A DNA stretch of 64,000 bases from Syntrophomonas wolfei subsp. methylbutyratica (GCF_001570625.1 NZ_BBQT01000004.1:1-64000); one strand, 5' to 3'. Positions 52,011-61,780 are shown, numbered from the stretch's first letter. Notes: generated from the sequence alone by a model not told the origin. Made by a program: numbers and translations.

Positions 52011-52206
52011 AAATAATCAGAGAATTCATCATAACTTAGCGGAGGAAGTTCCTCATACACCTCTTGAGCTTTCGGCATGCAGGGAGTCGGATTGGTGCAT
52101 AGTACCGATTCTAGTTCACCACATAAACAAACAAAGCACTCAGTAATGATAATCATTCGCTACTGAGTGCCAGGTTACTAATAATGCCGCTGTGTTTATT
52201 CCCCGG

Positions 52207-53133
52207 TCATCGTTCTTCGCGATCATAAGGAACCCCGAGAGCCCGTGGTGCTCCTGCCTCCTGCCGGAGACGAATCGTAACCAGTACCAGTACCAGAATG
52301 GTCAACAAATACGGTAACATGGCCAGGAAAAAGGACGAAACATGGATACCGATGGTCTGGATACGAAATGTTAGTGCTTCAACCCCACCGAAGAGGTAAG
52401 AACCCAGAAGTCCCCGTAATGGATTCCAGAGAGCAAAGATTACCAGTGCCACCGCAATCCATCCTCGTCCTGCGGTCATATTTTCCTGCCAGGAAGGAGC
52501 ATAGGCTAAAGACAAATAAGCCCCGCCCAGCCCAGCGAACATACCACCCAATATGGTACATATATACCTTACCCGGCTGACACTGATTCCTACCGCATCT
52601 GCTGCCGCAGGGTTTTCACCCACGGAACGTATACGCAGACCCCAGCGGGTTCGAAAGAGGATATACCAGAGGCCAATCGCCAGGATAAGGCTGATATACA
52701 CCAGAGCATCCTGCTTAAATAATATGGGTCCCAAGACTGGTATATCACCCAGAAGCGGAACTGCTATCGGTCTAAACGGGTCAGCCGCAGGCATGCCCTG
52801 ATAGCTCTTACCCATGAAACCGCTGATACCAGTACCGAAAATAGTTAAAGCCAGCCCGCTGACCACCTGGTTGCCCCGCAAGGTAACAGAAATAAAGGCA
52901 TGAATAGAAGCCATGAGTCCTCCGCCCATCATGGCCGCTAATAAACCGTACCAGTGATTCCCGGTATTGCTTGCAAATATAAAGCCCAGAACAGCACCTA
53001 CTAACATCATTCCTTCAACACCCAGGTTGAGAATGCCAGAACGCTCGGCCATCAGCTCGCCCAGAGCAGCAAAAAGGATAGGAGTTCCGGCTACGATTGC
53101 CGCTGCCAATAATGCTATAGTCGCTGATTCCAC
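52207..53133 (-). CDS. BMP/nucleoside-type ABC transporter permease (second)
   Basis: 308 residues, about 8-9 membrane segments, with GILNLGVEGMMLVGAVLGF and RSVGENPAAADAVGISV, the EAA-like loop of the YufQ/NupQ type permeases (branched permease family BPD_transp_2). Its start abuts the stop of the first permease. Final gene of the four-gene operon. Family members import nucleosides such as guanosine. Confidence 0.88.
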   Translation of the reverse strand: MESATIALLAAAIVAGTPILFAALGELMAERSGILNLGVEGMMLVGAVLGFIFASNTGNHWYGLLAAMMGGGLMASIHAFISVTLRGNQVVSGLALTIFGTGISGFMGKSYQGMPAADPFRPIAVPLLGDIPVLGPILFKQDALVYISLILAIGLWYILFRTRWGLRIRSVGENPAAADAVGISVSRVRYICTILGGMFAGLGGAYLSLAYAPSWQENMTAGRGWIAVALVIFALWNPLRGLLGSYLFGGVEALTFRIQTIGIHVSSFFLAMLPYLLTILVLVLVTIRLRQEAGAPRALGVPYDREER

Positions 53134-54201
53134 CTAGCGTACCTCCTCTCTCATTACTACAATGCGATTATTTAAAAAGATTTCCCCGGCCAGCAGGAAG
53201 AACAATACTGCCCCCTGCAAGATGAGTACAATTGAGAATGGGATGCCAAAGGTTTGTATGCCAAAACCACCTACCAGCAAAGCGCCAAATAAGAAAGCAA
53301 CCAGCAGGATGGCAAAAGGATTTAAGCGTGCCAGCCAGGCCACAATGATGGCCGTATAGCCGTAGCCAGGAGAAATGCCCTGCTGTAAACGGTGGGTAAT
53401 CCCTGAAACTTCAATCATACCAGCCGCACCAGCAATGCCTCCGCTGATGATCATCACCAGGATAATATTCTTCGTAACATCCATACCGGCATAAAGTGCT
53501 GCTTCCTGACTCTCGCCGATGACTCTCACTTCATAGCCCCAACGCGTATACTGGAGAACAATAAAGAAAATAACCGCCAGTAGCAGAGCGATGAGCAAAC
53601 CCATATGTACGCGTGATGTGCCCAGAGTCGGCAGGTATCCCCCAGCAGGAAAACGCGGTGTCAGCGGAAATCCCATGCTGGCTGGATCCTTCCAGGGGCC
53701 AAAAACCAGGAAGCTCACCCATAAGATGGCCACATAATTCAACATCAGGGTGGTAATAGTTTCATTTACATTCCAGTAAGCCTTAAGAGCACCGGGAATA
53801 AAACCCCAGATACCTCCGGCGGCAAAGCCTGCTATAAACATCAGCGGTAAAAGCAGCCAGGCAGAAAGATCGCCGGCAAACAATGCTGCTCCGGAAGCAG
53901 CAAAAGCCCCCATATAAAACTGGCCCTCTGCACCGATATTCCAGAGCTTTATACGAAAAGCCAGTGAGACACCAAGCCCGCAAAGAGCTAAAGGAATTGC
54001 CTTCACCATGGTTTCAGATACCGCATAACTGCTTCCGAATGCCCCCCGGTACATCCGCAGATATGTTTCACCCGGGTCGAAGCCGGATAGAGCAAGAAAA
54101 ACCCAGCCAAACAAAAACGCCAGCACAATTGATAGTATAGGTACACTCACCCTGGCGAAAAGTGAATCTTGTTCCCTCTTAATTAGCCTGAGTCTCAGCA
54201 T
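53134..54201 (-). CDS. BMP/nucleoside-type ABC transporter permease (first)
   Basis: 355 residues with ~8 membrane segments. KLWNIGAEGQFYMGAFAA and RVIGESQEAALYAGMDV match the YufP/NupP permeases. Overlaps the ATPase gene by 23 bases and ends exactly where the second permease begins, so expression is coupled. Confidence 0.88.
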   Translation of the reverse strand: MLRLRLIKREQDSLFARVSVPILSIVLAFLFGWVFLALSGFDPGETYLRMYRGAFGSSYAVSETMVKAIPLALCGLGVSLAFRIKLWNIGAEGQFYMGAFAASGAALFAGDLSAWLLLPLMFIAGFAAGGIWGFIPGALKAYWNVNETITTLMLNYVAILWVSFLVFGPWKDPASMGFPLTPRFPAGGYLPTLGTSRVHMGLLIALLLAVIFFIVLQYTRWGYEVRVIGESQEAALYAGMDVTKNIILVMIISGGIAGAAGMIEVSGITHRLQQGISPGYGYTAIIVAWLARLNPFAILLVAFLFGALLVGGFGIQTFGIPFSIVLILQGAVLFFLLAGEIFLNNRIVVMREEVR

Positions 54202-55723
54202 AATGCACTCCTACTTTATTCACTCCCAGCATAAGAGCTCCGATTTTATCTATATCCGTTGATTCAAGATCCAGAACATCATTAATCTGCCCGTCATACA
54301 TCACGGCTACACGATCAGCAATGCGGAAAATATCATCCAGATCTTTCAAAACGAGAAGAATGGCGGTCCCTTTGTCCCTCTCCTTCAGAAGGATCTGGTA
54401 AACAGCTTCTGCCGCTGCAACATCCAGGCCTCGTACCGGATAGGAAGCCAGTAAAACCCTGGGTTCTTGATCAATTTCACGGGCCAGCAAGAGTTTTTGC
54501 AGATTGCCTCCCGAAAGATAGTTGATGGGGTGATGAATATCGGAAAGATAAATATTATAATCCTCAACCAGTTTCCTGGTGTAAGCAATTATTTTCTTAT
54601 AATTAAAGAGTAAGCCTCGCTTAACCTCCCTGCGAGTATAATTGCGTAAAATCGCATTATCCATTACAGATAAATTAGGAACCAGGCCCATACCCAGACG
54701 GTCTTCAGGAACCATATAAATCCCTGCTGCCAGGTGTTCCTGGACTGACTGTTCCTGTATCATTTTACCGTCCAGGCGAATTTCTCCCTGCGATGGATTA
54801 CGCAGGCCAGCAATAGCTTCTAGCAATTCTTTTTGTCCATTCCCGGCTACCCCGGCAATAGCAACGATTTCTCCCGCATGGAGGGTCAGATTAACATTCT
54901 CGACTGCCAAATGGCCTTGATCACCGGGAACCTGCAGCTTAGAGATTTCCAGCACCACCTTTTCCGATGACTTCTTACGGTCAATCTGACTGAACTCCAC
55001 TTCACGAGCTACCATTATACTGGTCAGGGTTTTTTCGTCCAGGTTTTCGATACGGCCGTCAGCCACTACTTTGCCTTTACGCAAAACACTTACATAATCT
55101 GCAATTTCCATAACTTCTTTTAATTTATGAGTGATTAGGACCACTGCTTTGCCCTGACCTGACATAAGCCGTAAAACTTTGAACAGTTCTTCTACTTCCT
55201 GAGGAGTAAGAACTGTTGTGGGTTCATCCATGATGAGGATGTCACAACCCCGGTATAGCATTTTAAGGATTTCCACCCGCTGCTGTTCGCCCAGCGAAAT
55301 CTGGTTTATCCTGGCAGCCGGATTTACTTCCAGGCCAAATTTTGCGGATAAAGCTGCGGTCTCCTTTTCAATTGCTCTGTGATTAACTCTAAATGAGGAA
55401 GCAGGCGAGCCCAGAACAATATTTTCGGCCACCGTAAAATTTTGTATGAGTCGAAAATGCTGGTATATCATACCAATACCAGCTTCCAGGGCCATTCTGG
55501 GTGAACGAAAACGCATCGCTTCGCCTTTAACCTTAATATAACCAGAATCGGGCCGGTAAAGGCCGGCCAGAATACTCATCAGGGTTGACTTTCCTGCCCC
55601 ATTTTCGCCCAGCAAGGCATGGATCTCTCCCGGGTACACCCGAAAACTGATATGATCATTAGCCTGAACCCCGGGAAAGCTTTTACTTATGTCTAGCATT
55701 TCTATTAATGGAGCCTGTCTCAC
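54179..55723 (-). CDS. Dual-cassette ABC transporter ATPase (YufO/NupO-like)
   Basis: 514 residues, two ATPase halves as in sugar/nucleoside ABC systems. First half: GENGAGKST, ISLGEQQRVEI, ILIMDEPTTVLTP. Second half: GVAGNGQKELLEAIAGL and LSGGNLQKLLLAREI, where Walker A is the family's degenerate form. Energises both permeases with the BMP lipoprotein. Separated from that gene by a terminator-like hairpin. Confidence 0.92.
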   Translation of the reverse strand: MRQAPLIEMLDISKSFPGVQANDHISFRVYPGEIHALLGENGAGKSTLMSILAGLYRPDSGYIKVKGEAMRFRSPRMALEAGIGMIYQHFRLIQNFTVAENIVLGSPASSFRVNHRAIEKETAALSAKFGLEVNPAARINQISLGEQQRVEILKMLYRGCDILIMDEPTTVLTPQEVEELFKVLRLMSGQGKAVVLITHKLKEVMEIADYVSVLRKGKVVADGRIENLDEKTLTSIMVAREVEFSQIDRKKSSEKVVLEISKLQVPGDQGHLAVENVNLTLHAGEIVAIAGVAGNGQKELLEAIAGLRNPSQGEIRLDGKMIQEQSVQEHLAAGIYMVPEDRLGMGLVPNLSVMDNAILRNYTRREVKRGLLFNYKKIIAYTRKLVEDYNIYLSDIHHPINYLSGGNLQKLLLAREIDQEPRVLLASYPVRGLDVAAAEAVYQILLKERDKGTAILLVLKDLDDIFRIADRVAVMYDGQINDVLDLESTDIDKIGALMLGVNKVGVHYAETQAN

Positions 55724-55738
55724 ATTTTTCCCTCCAAC

Positions 55739-55766
55739 GAAAAAGGCGGCGCGAAGCCGCCTTTGC
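55739..55766 (-). terminator. Hairpin between the BMP gene and the ATPase gene
   Basis: Reading on the minus strand: AAAGGCGGC-ttcgc-GCCGCCTTTTT. Placed right after the BMP stop, likely a partial terminator allowing more binding protein than transporter. Confidence 0.75.
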
Positions 55767-55779
55767 CTAACTGGAATTA

Positions 55780-56886
55780 CTACTTGCCAATGTTGCCTTC
55801 AACTCCGGCTACGAACCAGTCAAAGCTAAGCATTTCAGCATCGGTCATCTTCTTGCCTTCTGGTACTTTCACAGTTCCATCCTGAGCCTTAATCGGTCCG
55901 GTGAAAACATCCCATTCTTTATCTGTCATCTCTTTCTTTTTAGCTTCAACCTGTTTCTTTATATCAGCCGGCACTTTATCACTTATCGGAGCAAGGTCTA
56001 CGATGCCATCTTCCAGTCCGCCCCAGTATGCTTCACTCTTCCATGTTCCGTCCATAACTGCTTTCACTGTTTTTACATAATAGGGACCCCAGTTCCAGAC
56101 CGGTGAAGTCAGGTTGGCATTGGGAGCAAATTTGCTCATATCACTGTTGTAACCGATGGAATATTTGCCTGCCTCTTCCGCAGCCTGCTGTGCTGACGGT
56201 GTATCCTGGTGCTGTGCAATGACATCACAGCCTGTTTCCAGCAAACTCTTGGCGGCTTCTTTTTCTTTCGTAGGATCAAACCAGGTATTGGTCCAAACTA
56301 CTTTCACCTTTACATTAGGATTAACCGCCTGCGCTCCCAGGGTATAAGCATTAATACCACGTACGACTTCCGGAATCCTATATGCGGCAACATAGCCCAG
56401 GGAATTATTTTTCGTCATAGCCCCGGCGACCATACCGCTCAGGTAACGAGCCTGATAAATACGTCCAAAATAGGTAGAAACATTTTTTTCTGTCTCAAGT
56501 CCGGAACAATGTAAGAATTTAACATCCGGATATTTTTTAGCTACAGCCAGAACTGCATCACCGTAACCAAAACTATTGGCTACAATAATATTACATCCAT
56601 CCTGTATCAGTTGCTCGAGACTTCTTTCCACATCGGCTCCTTCGTGAACATTTTCTAATATTGCGGTTTCAACTTCGGGGATTTCCTTCTCCAGATATTG
56701 GCGTCCCTGATCATGAGAATAAGTAAAACCAGCATCTCCGGGTACCCCAATGTAGATAAATCCAACCTTGATCTTCTCAGTATCAGCCTGTCCTTGGTCT
56801 TTTTCGGCCTGCCCCCCGCAACCCGCAGTAAAGACAAGCAGCAATGCCAGTACTAACATTAGAATTCCAAGCTTACTTTTTCGCAT
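55780..56886 (-). CDS. BMP-family substrate-binding lipoprotein
   Basis: 368 residues. Signal peptide with lipobox FTAGC (Cys about 23), then KIKVGFIYIGVPGDAGFTYSHDQGRQYLEK, IVANSFGYGDAVLAVAKKYPDVKFLHCSG, the BMP/Med family opening. NYFGRIYQARYLSGMVAGAMTK-like segment and DVIAQHQDTPSAQ are typical. It binds nucleosides outside the membrane. First gene of the operon; the MITE at 57053 lies ~170 bases upstream. Confidence 0.92.
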   Translation of the reverse strand: MRKSKLGILMLVLALLLVFTAGCGGQAEKDQGQADTEKIKVGFIYIGVPGDAGFTYSHDQGRQYLEKEIPEVETAILENVHEGADVERSLEQLIQDGCNIIVANSFGYGDAVLAVAKKYPDVKFLHCSGLETEKNVSTYFGRIYQARYLSGMVAGAMTKNNSLGYVAAYRIPEVVRGINAYTLGAQAVNPNVKVKVVWTNTWFDPTKEKEAAKSLLETGCDVIAQHQDTPSAQQAAEEAGKYSIGYNSDMSKFAPNANLTSPVWNWGPYYVKTVKAVMDGTWKSEAYWGGLEDGIVDLAPISDKVPADIKKQVEAKKKEMTDKEWDVFTGPIKAQDGTVKVPEGKKMTDAEMLSFDWFVAGVEGNIGK

Positions 56887-57029
56887 TTCTTTTAAACCTC
56901 CCTTATTTATGCAACCTCTGATTTGGGCGCTTCAGATAGTCAAAGTTTGTTTATTCGACATATCTGCTATAAAATCCTGCCATATCCATAGATGGGAATT
57001 TATATTTTACCCTTTTCGCTGCTTCATAG

Positions 57030-57357
57030 TATAACGCTATAATTATTAGCATAATATTGATGTCACTGCAAAAAGTTATAAATATGCATTAGCGTGCATA
57101 AATATACCGCTCGCAGTCTTCGCATGGGCAACACCTGCGGCTTGTCTCGTGGCTCAAGGGGTGCCGCGCTAATCTCCCATCCTGGTCAGTAGCGCTCTCG
57201 CGACGTCCTGTCGCTCGCCCCCTTTCGCCTGCTCGCCTTCGCCGGGTGTTGCATCCATGCTTCGCCAACGCTCGCTTTGTATATTTATGCAACCCTCATG
57301 CAACAAAAGGGGTTTTTGCAGTAGAGTCAATATTACCTATGAAATTATAATTTTCAT
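57030..57357. repeat. AT-rich element, copy 2, interrupted by the MITE
   Basis: TATAACGCTATAATTATTAGCA left of the MITE and AAATTATAATTTTC right of it correspond to the continuous copy at 51940-52010. It gives the pre-insertion state and lies in the upstream region of the BMP operon. Confidence 0.55.
57053..57334. mobile_element. MITE-like element, 282 bp
   Basis: Ends carry inverted repeats: AATATTGA, 4 variable bases, ACTGCAAAAA at the left (57053-57074) and the same at the right in complement. Further in, GCATAAATATA and GCATGG...CAACACC are also inverted (57097-57140 against 57240-57300). The centre is GC-rich, unlike both flanks. No transposase. Target duplication not certain. Confidence 0.7.
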
Positions 57358-57452
57358 GGGTAAAAAGGTTACTGTAGGGGGTTTATATTCACCATCCTGC
57401 CGTAATAAAACCTCATAGCCGGCATGGTCCAGGTCTTAGGGATATTATAAGT

Positions 57453-58481
57453 TTACAAGCCTGATGAATCAGTCCTCAACAATATTTCTCTTCTTTTTTC
57501 TACAGTTTCTTCTATACTCAATCCTTTTTTGTTATTCACCATAGTCTTCTCCCAATCGCCATACATTGGATTAGGTAAAACTATAAACTTCTTACCCCAT
57601 TTTTCTTTAAACTCATCTACTGCCTTAGCTCTACCTGCTAAACCTAAAGAAGGTGAAAATGCATCAGAAAAGTCTTCTAAATTATCGCCCATTAGTAATA
57701 CTACATTGTGATTTTTTTCTACTAAATTTCTTCTACTCTCTTTACTAGATGGAGTCCCATCTTCTCTTACCATTAAATATTTTTTATCCTTTGCAGGAAA
57801 TCCAAGTTGTTTTAAACTTTCTAAAGTAGACCCCTTAATTCCAGGCCATCTATTTGTAATGTAGAATGCTTCTCCTCCATTATCCACAACATAATTCAAA
57901 AATTCTACTGATCCAGGTATTGCCTCAGGGGCATCGGATGCAATCCATTCTTCCCAAGCCTGAGTAGTCCATTCTCTACCACCTATTAATTGACATGTAT
58001 AAGAAGTACTATTTATTAGAGTATCATCAATATCAACAATAACTGCTAATTTTTTCTTTGACTTATTTTCATCCATAGCTTTATCAAACATCATCCTGGC
58101 TAAATTAAATGCTTGATAACTGTTAGCCCTATTTTCACTAGACATTAACCATAGGGTTCCCGATACATTTTGCTCTAACAATGGACTACTTGATATTTTA
58201 CTGCCATCTGTAATAATAACTTGATTATTTTTGCCATCCCAAGATACTTCTTTATTATCCTGTTCGGCAAAAGTTCTAAGGGGAACATAAGTTGTTCCAT
58301 TATGAACGAATGGCTTTTCATCCTCGCCAAAACTTATCTCTTTGCCATTCAACTGAATTATAATATCACTATCGCTTACCTGTATGATTCTAAGTAATGG
58401 TTTAGCAAACACTGTGCTAGTCATGAGGGCAATCATCAATAAAGTAATAATTAATGTCCTTTTATTCAAACTACGTTTCAT
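57453..58481 (-). CDS. Secreted acid phosphatase-like (HAD class B/C) with copper amine oxidase-type N-terminal domain
   Basis: 342 residues from 58481 (GGAGGGG upstream). Signal peptide, then a CuAO_N1-like repeat (IIQLNGKEISFGEDEKPFVHNGTTYVPLRTFAEQ), then a HAD phosphatase domain: VDIDDTLINSTSY (DxDxT), ITNRWPG, LLMGDNLEDF. This is the e(P4)-type family that dephosphorylates nucleotides outside the cell. It neighbours the nucleoside transporter, a plausible functional pair. Noticeably AT-richer than its neighbours, hinting at separate origin. Confidence 0.87.
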   Translation of the reverse strand: MKRSLNKRTLIITLLMIALMTSTVFAKPLLRIIQVSDSDIIIQLNGKEISFGEDEKPFVHNGTTYVPLRTFAEQDNKEVSWDGKNNQVIITDGSKISSSPLLEQNVSGTLWLMSSENRANSYQAFNLARMMFDKAMDENKSKKKLAVIVDIDDTLINSTSYTCQLIGGREWTTQAWEEWIASDAPEAIPGSVEFLNYVVDNGGEAFYITNRWPGIKGSTLESLKQLGFPAKDKKYLMVREDGTPSSKESRRNLVEKNHNVVLLMGDNLEDFSDAFSPSLGLAGRAKAVDEFKEKWGKKFIVLPNPMYGDWEKTMVNNKKGLSIEETVEKRREILLRTDSSGL

Positions 58482-58540
58482 TATTACCCCTCCATTCATA
58501 ATAGTTTGTCAGAACATTGTGTTTAAGGCATGATAATAGG

Positions 58541-58586
58541 AAGCAAAAAGAACGTCCCCTTGCTTCGCATGGAGAAATTAAATTCG
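58541..58586. repeat. REP-like motif and small duplicated gene end
   Basis: AAAAAGAACGTCCCCTTG (58545-58562) is the complement of the CAAGGGGACG motif also at 20141 and 61944. TGGAGAAATTAAATTCGCCATAG (58570-58592) matches the 3' end of the DUF2087-like gene (22674-22696) at 22 of 23 positions. Confidence 0.5.
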
Positions 58587-58621
58587 CCATAGAATTAAAG
58601 ATGCCCATTCTGAATTTGCAA

Positions 58622-60088
58622 TTATGTTGAGTCAGCATCTCGATCCGGGATCAGATCAGATTCGGTGCTTTGGAATACCTGTCTTTCCAGGGAAAACTGA
58701 TGGGAAACCGGATTATATTGAACCATATCTACTGCCAGCAAACCGGAACCTGGCAGCAGGTAAGCAATAGCTGCGGAATAGGAAATGCCCTTTTCCGAAT
58801 ATAAGCCTCGTAAGCCGGAAGCCCCGGTAGTTCCAGGGTCAACAAAAACCCCGTCCGGCCCCTCTTCTATTCTTATACGATGGTCGTGCCCGGCCACCAC
58901 CAGGCCGGCCAGCGGGGCAATCTCTTTCCCCAGCCGGTAATTATGCACTACCAGTATGTCGGGACGCCCCTGGGCCGCAACCGCCTCCTTAATCCTGCTT
59001 ACCTGCTCTTTTAAGCTTTCCCGTTCTGCTTCCGGACTCTCATACTCTACAGCTGTTGATGCTGATAACGGGTCTGCAAAACCCAGGACCTTAACCCCTT
59101 TAAGGGTAATCATCTCCCCGTTTAAAACCTGGCTGTCAGGCAGAGCAGTAATAAAATTGATGGTTCCTGGACTATCATGGTTTCCGCCCACAAACAACTG
59201 GGGTACACCCACTGTGGCCAGATCCTGGGTAGCACCAGTTTCTAATTGTGAGCCCATATCAGTTAAATCACCCGCATTTATCAGGAAGTCAACCTTAAAG
59301 CGGGCCGCCAAACTCTTACACAATACAATTCCCACCGGGTTGGAATGTATATCACTGACCAGCAATATTTTAACTACCTGGCCTTGTTCCTCCGGATTGG
59401 CCATAACTGGAAGGCTATTGGAACTGGAAAAAAGCAGGCCCAGATTGGATACAATTTGCCGGGTGTTGTCACGAATCTTCTGTAAATCACTAAGGGAATC
59501 ACTGGCGAATTTTATCGCTACCGGAGCCATGCTAAGAACACCCTTATATTCCGGCTCGCGAAAGGCTGCCGTATCATAGGAACGGAATACTCCAGCCAGG
59601 ATTAATATTAATATTAGCGTAGATGCAGTAGTATAAAGTAAGGACTTGAGCAGGCCAGGACGCCAGATTAAAAAGACCAGCAAAAAGGCACCCAGAAATG
59701 CTACTGCCACCTGACGCAGGGCAAAGACGGCTATTTTATTCCGGGCGCTGCTCTGCAGCTGTTCTACCAGTTGTTTTTGATCCGGCAGATTATCTATATG
59801 CGACTTGAGAGTGTCACTTCTTATCTGTTCCAGGCTGATTACCAGTTTCACCGGTCCCTGATGGGTTTTAGCTTCGACAACCCCAAAGGGGGGAAAGTGC
59901 AGTTCCGTTATACCGCTTCGGCCCGGAGTTAACCCGGCTCGAAATTCAATGCCTTCGAGTTCAAAGGCAGTGCTTCCCAACAGCCAAACAGCAAGTATAG
60001 CTCCAAGCAGAGCAGTTAAAAGAATGACAAGCATTTTAAGCAAGAATAATTTACTTGAATTAAACTCTGCCCTCTGAGCCAGCCTCAC
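58622..60088 (-). CDS. Membrane-anchored metallophosphoesterase
   Basis: 488 residues. Two N-terminal membrane helices flank a ~110-residue extracellular part; a second helical pair (FALRQVAVAFLGAFLLVFLIW; SLLYTTASTLILILILAGV) precedes the catalytic domain. Metal motifs: VSDIHSN, NAGDLTD, GGNHDSP, VVHNYR, VVAGHDHR. Calcineurin-type fold. The GTG at 60088 follows GGAGGAGG by 7 bases; the ATG at 60121 lacks a site. Its 5' end is duplicated at 20257-20368. Confidence 0.87.
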   Translation of the reverse strand: MRLAQRAEFNSSKLFLLKMLVILLTALLGAILAVWLLGSTAFELEGIEFRAGLTPGRSGITELHFPPFGVVEAKTHQGPVKLVISLEQIRSDTLKSHIDNLPDQKQLVEQLQSSARNKIAVFALRQVAVAFLGAFLLVFLIWRPGLLKSLLYTTASTLILILILAGVFRSYDTAAFREPEYKGVLSMAPVAIKFASDSLSDLQKIRDNTRQIVSNLGLLFSSSNSLPVMANPEEQGQVVKILLVSDIHSNPVGIVLCKSLAARFKVDFLINAGDLTDMGSQLETGATQDLATVGVPQLFVGGNHDSPGTINFITALPDSQVLNGEMITLKGVKVLGFADPLSASTAVEYESPEAERESLKEQVSRIKEAVAAQGRPDILVVHNYRLGKEIAPLAGLVVAGHDHRIRIEEGPDGVFVDPGTTGASGLRGLYSEKGISYSAAIAYLLPGSGLLAVDMVQYNPVSHQFSLERQVFQSTESDLIPDRDADST

Positions 60089-60378
60089 CAAAATTCCTCC
60101 TCCAACAATCTCCTCCGACATTCTTATTTTACTGCTTTACCAAGCCTGTTGGTACTTGTTTTTTCAGTATAACACGAAGATAAGCCTTATTTTTCTGGAG
60201 ACCTTTTCCTAAACACAGTTAGTTAAGGTATAAGAAAAAAATCCATCCCAGTAACCCGGTTATGAGATGAAAGTTTCAAATTTTTACAATAATGGACTAC
60301 TAAGTCTAATGGTAGTACAATAAGCCTACAATAAGGGTTATAGATATATGTCAAGATAGGCCCCTGCAGGAGGTTGTT

Positions 60379-61638
60379 TTGCGCTGTTCTATTGAGAGGA
60401 TAAACCATCAAGGTGAAGGGGTAGCCCGCGTTGGCGGAAAGGTCGTTTTTGTACCACAGGCCCTACCCGGTGAAGTGGTGGAAATTGTCATTACGGATAA
60501 TCGGGTTCGTTTTGCCCGGGCGCAGTTAGTGCAACTGCTGGAAGCCTCACCCTACCGCCTTACTCCGCTCTGCCCTCATTATTATGAATGTGGCGGTTGT
60601 GCCTACCAGCATGCGAAGTATGAAGAGGAGTTGGTTCTGAAGCGCCAGGTAGTAAAGGATGCGATTCAGCGTATCGCCAAGATCGCTACCGTGGTTGAAC
60701 CGGTCCTGTCAATGCCGGAGCCCTGGCATTATCGCAACAAGGTCACTTGGCATATGGCCGCAACGGGGAAGCAGGAGCCTGTTCTCGGCTTCTTTCGTGA
60801 GGCCAGCCGTCAGCTGCTTCCCATTTCCCACTGCCGGCTTATCTCGGAAAAAATGAACTGCCTAACAGCCAGGGTAAAGGCTCTTTTACCCTTAATCCAG
60901 CCAGCTCCTGGCAGTGAAATAACCTTACGAGAATCATCCCTGGATCACTCAACCATGCTCATATGGAAGGGGTTGCAACGCTGGCCTGCACCCGAGATCT
61001 GGCCAGAGCTTAGTGCCATCAGTGATTCGCTGGTGGTCATAGAAAAAAACACCTGCCACTATATTTCCGGCCCTCAGCGCCTGCTGGACAAACTGGGGCA
61101 GGTGAAATTTGCTTTATCCCCTGGAGCCTTTTTCCAGGTGAATCACTGCCAGGCCGAAGAGATGATCAGGCTTATCCTTTCATTGGTCGATTTTTCCGGT
61201 AAAACAGTTCTGGACGCCTTTTGTGGAGTAGGCAGTATAGCCCTCAACCTGGCCCGGCAGGCGGAGCGGGTGATTGGGGTGGAGAGCTATGAACCGGCTA
61301 TTCATGATGCTCGTTGTAATGCTATAGAAGCTGGCATATACAATGTAGAGTTCATTCACGATCTCTGTGAAAGAGCAGTGGCACGGATAGATGAGCCTAT
61401 TGATGTGATAGTGCTTGATCCCCCGCGCAGTGGTTGTAAAAAAGAACTGATTCAGGCCTGCAGCAGGTTATCGCCCCGGGAAATCGTTTATGTCTCCTGC
61501 AATCCTGCCACCCTGGCCCGTGACCTGGCCCTCTTTGCCCAGTTAGGATACCGCCCTCTTTTTATTCAACCCATTGACATGTTCCCCCGGACTTATCATA
61601 TAGAGACAATAGTTTCACTACAAAGAGGGAACTTGTAG
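60379..61638 (+). CDS. rlmD: 23S rRNA (uracil-5)-methyltransferase, RlmD/TrmA family
   Basis: 419 residues, TTG start with AGGAGG. TRAM-like N-terminus, four-Cys cluster region CPHYYECGGCAYQH (about 62-75) for [4Fe-4S], SAM motifs VLDAFCGVGSIAL and DPPRSGC, catalytic YVSCNPATLARD. Methylates uracil C5 in 23S rRNA. The C-terminus (HIETIVSLQRGNL) differs from the fragment copy at 24100 (HVETVVWMSR...), so the 3' end may have been exchanged. Divergent from the metallophosphoesterase. Confidence 0.92.
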   Translation: MRCSIERINHQGEGVARVGGKVVFVPQALPGEVVEIVITDNRVRFARAQLVQLLEASPYRLTPLCPHYYECGGCAYQHAKYEEELVLKRQVVKDAIQRIAKIATVVEPVLSMPEPWHYRNKVTWHMAATGKQEPVLGFFREASRQLLPISHCRLISEKMNCLTARVKALLPLIQPAPGSEITLRESSLDHSTMLIWKGLQRWPAPEIWPELSAISDSLVVIEKNTCHYISGPQRLLDKLGQVKFALSPGAFFQVNHCQAEEMIRLILSLVDFSGKTVLDAFCGVGSIALNLARQAERVIGVESYEPAIHDARCNAIEAGIYNVEFIHDLCERAVARIDEPIDVIVLDPPRSGCKKELIQACSRLSPREIVYVSCNPATLARDLALFAQLGYRPLFIQPIDMFPRTYHIETIVSLQRGNL

Positions 61639-61780
61639 AAATCCTTGAATTTAGGCACTTTGTGAAGCATATCATATTCACTGGTGAGGGTGAAAAATGC
61701 CATAATAAGCATATCAAAAACTATGTCACCGTAAAAGTTGTTATTGATATAGAGTGTGGGAACACGATAAAAAAGCATGG
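61639..61780. other. Intergenic region after rlmD with a coding-like stretch
   Basis: A frame shifted against rlmD continues VEILEFRHFVKHIIFTGEG...NYVTVKVVIDIECGNTIKKHGKRDI and stops inside the next terminator. No start or known family; it looks like the tail of another gene joined after rlmD. Confidence 0.35.

Noticed and set aside
51950-52156. 68-residue minus-strand frame with a C-terminal membrane helix
   Set aside because: No ribosome binding site, overlaps the AT-rich repeated element; the hydrophobic tail is what AT-rich DNA would give.
56900-57050. Purine riboswitch upstream of the BMP transporter operon
   Set aside because: Looked for because related nucleoside transporters use one; no conserved loop sequences found.
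57089-57292. 67-residue frame inside the 282-bp element
   Set aside because: Lies in the GC-rich palindromic centre, Arg/Cys-rich, no ribosome binding site.
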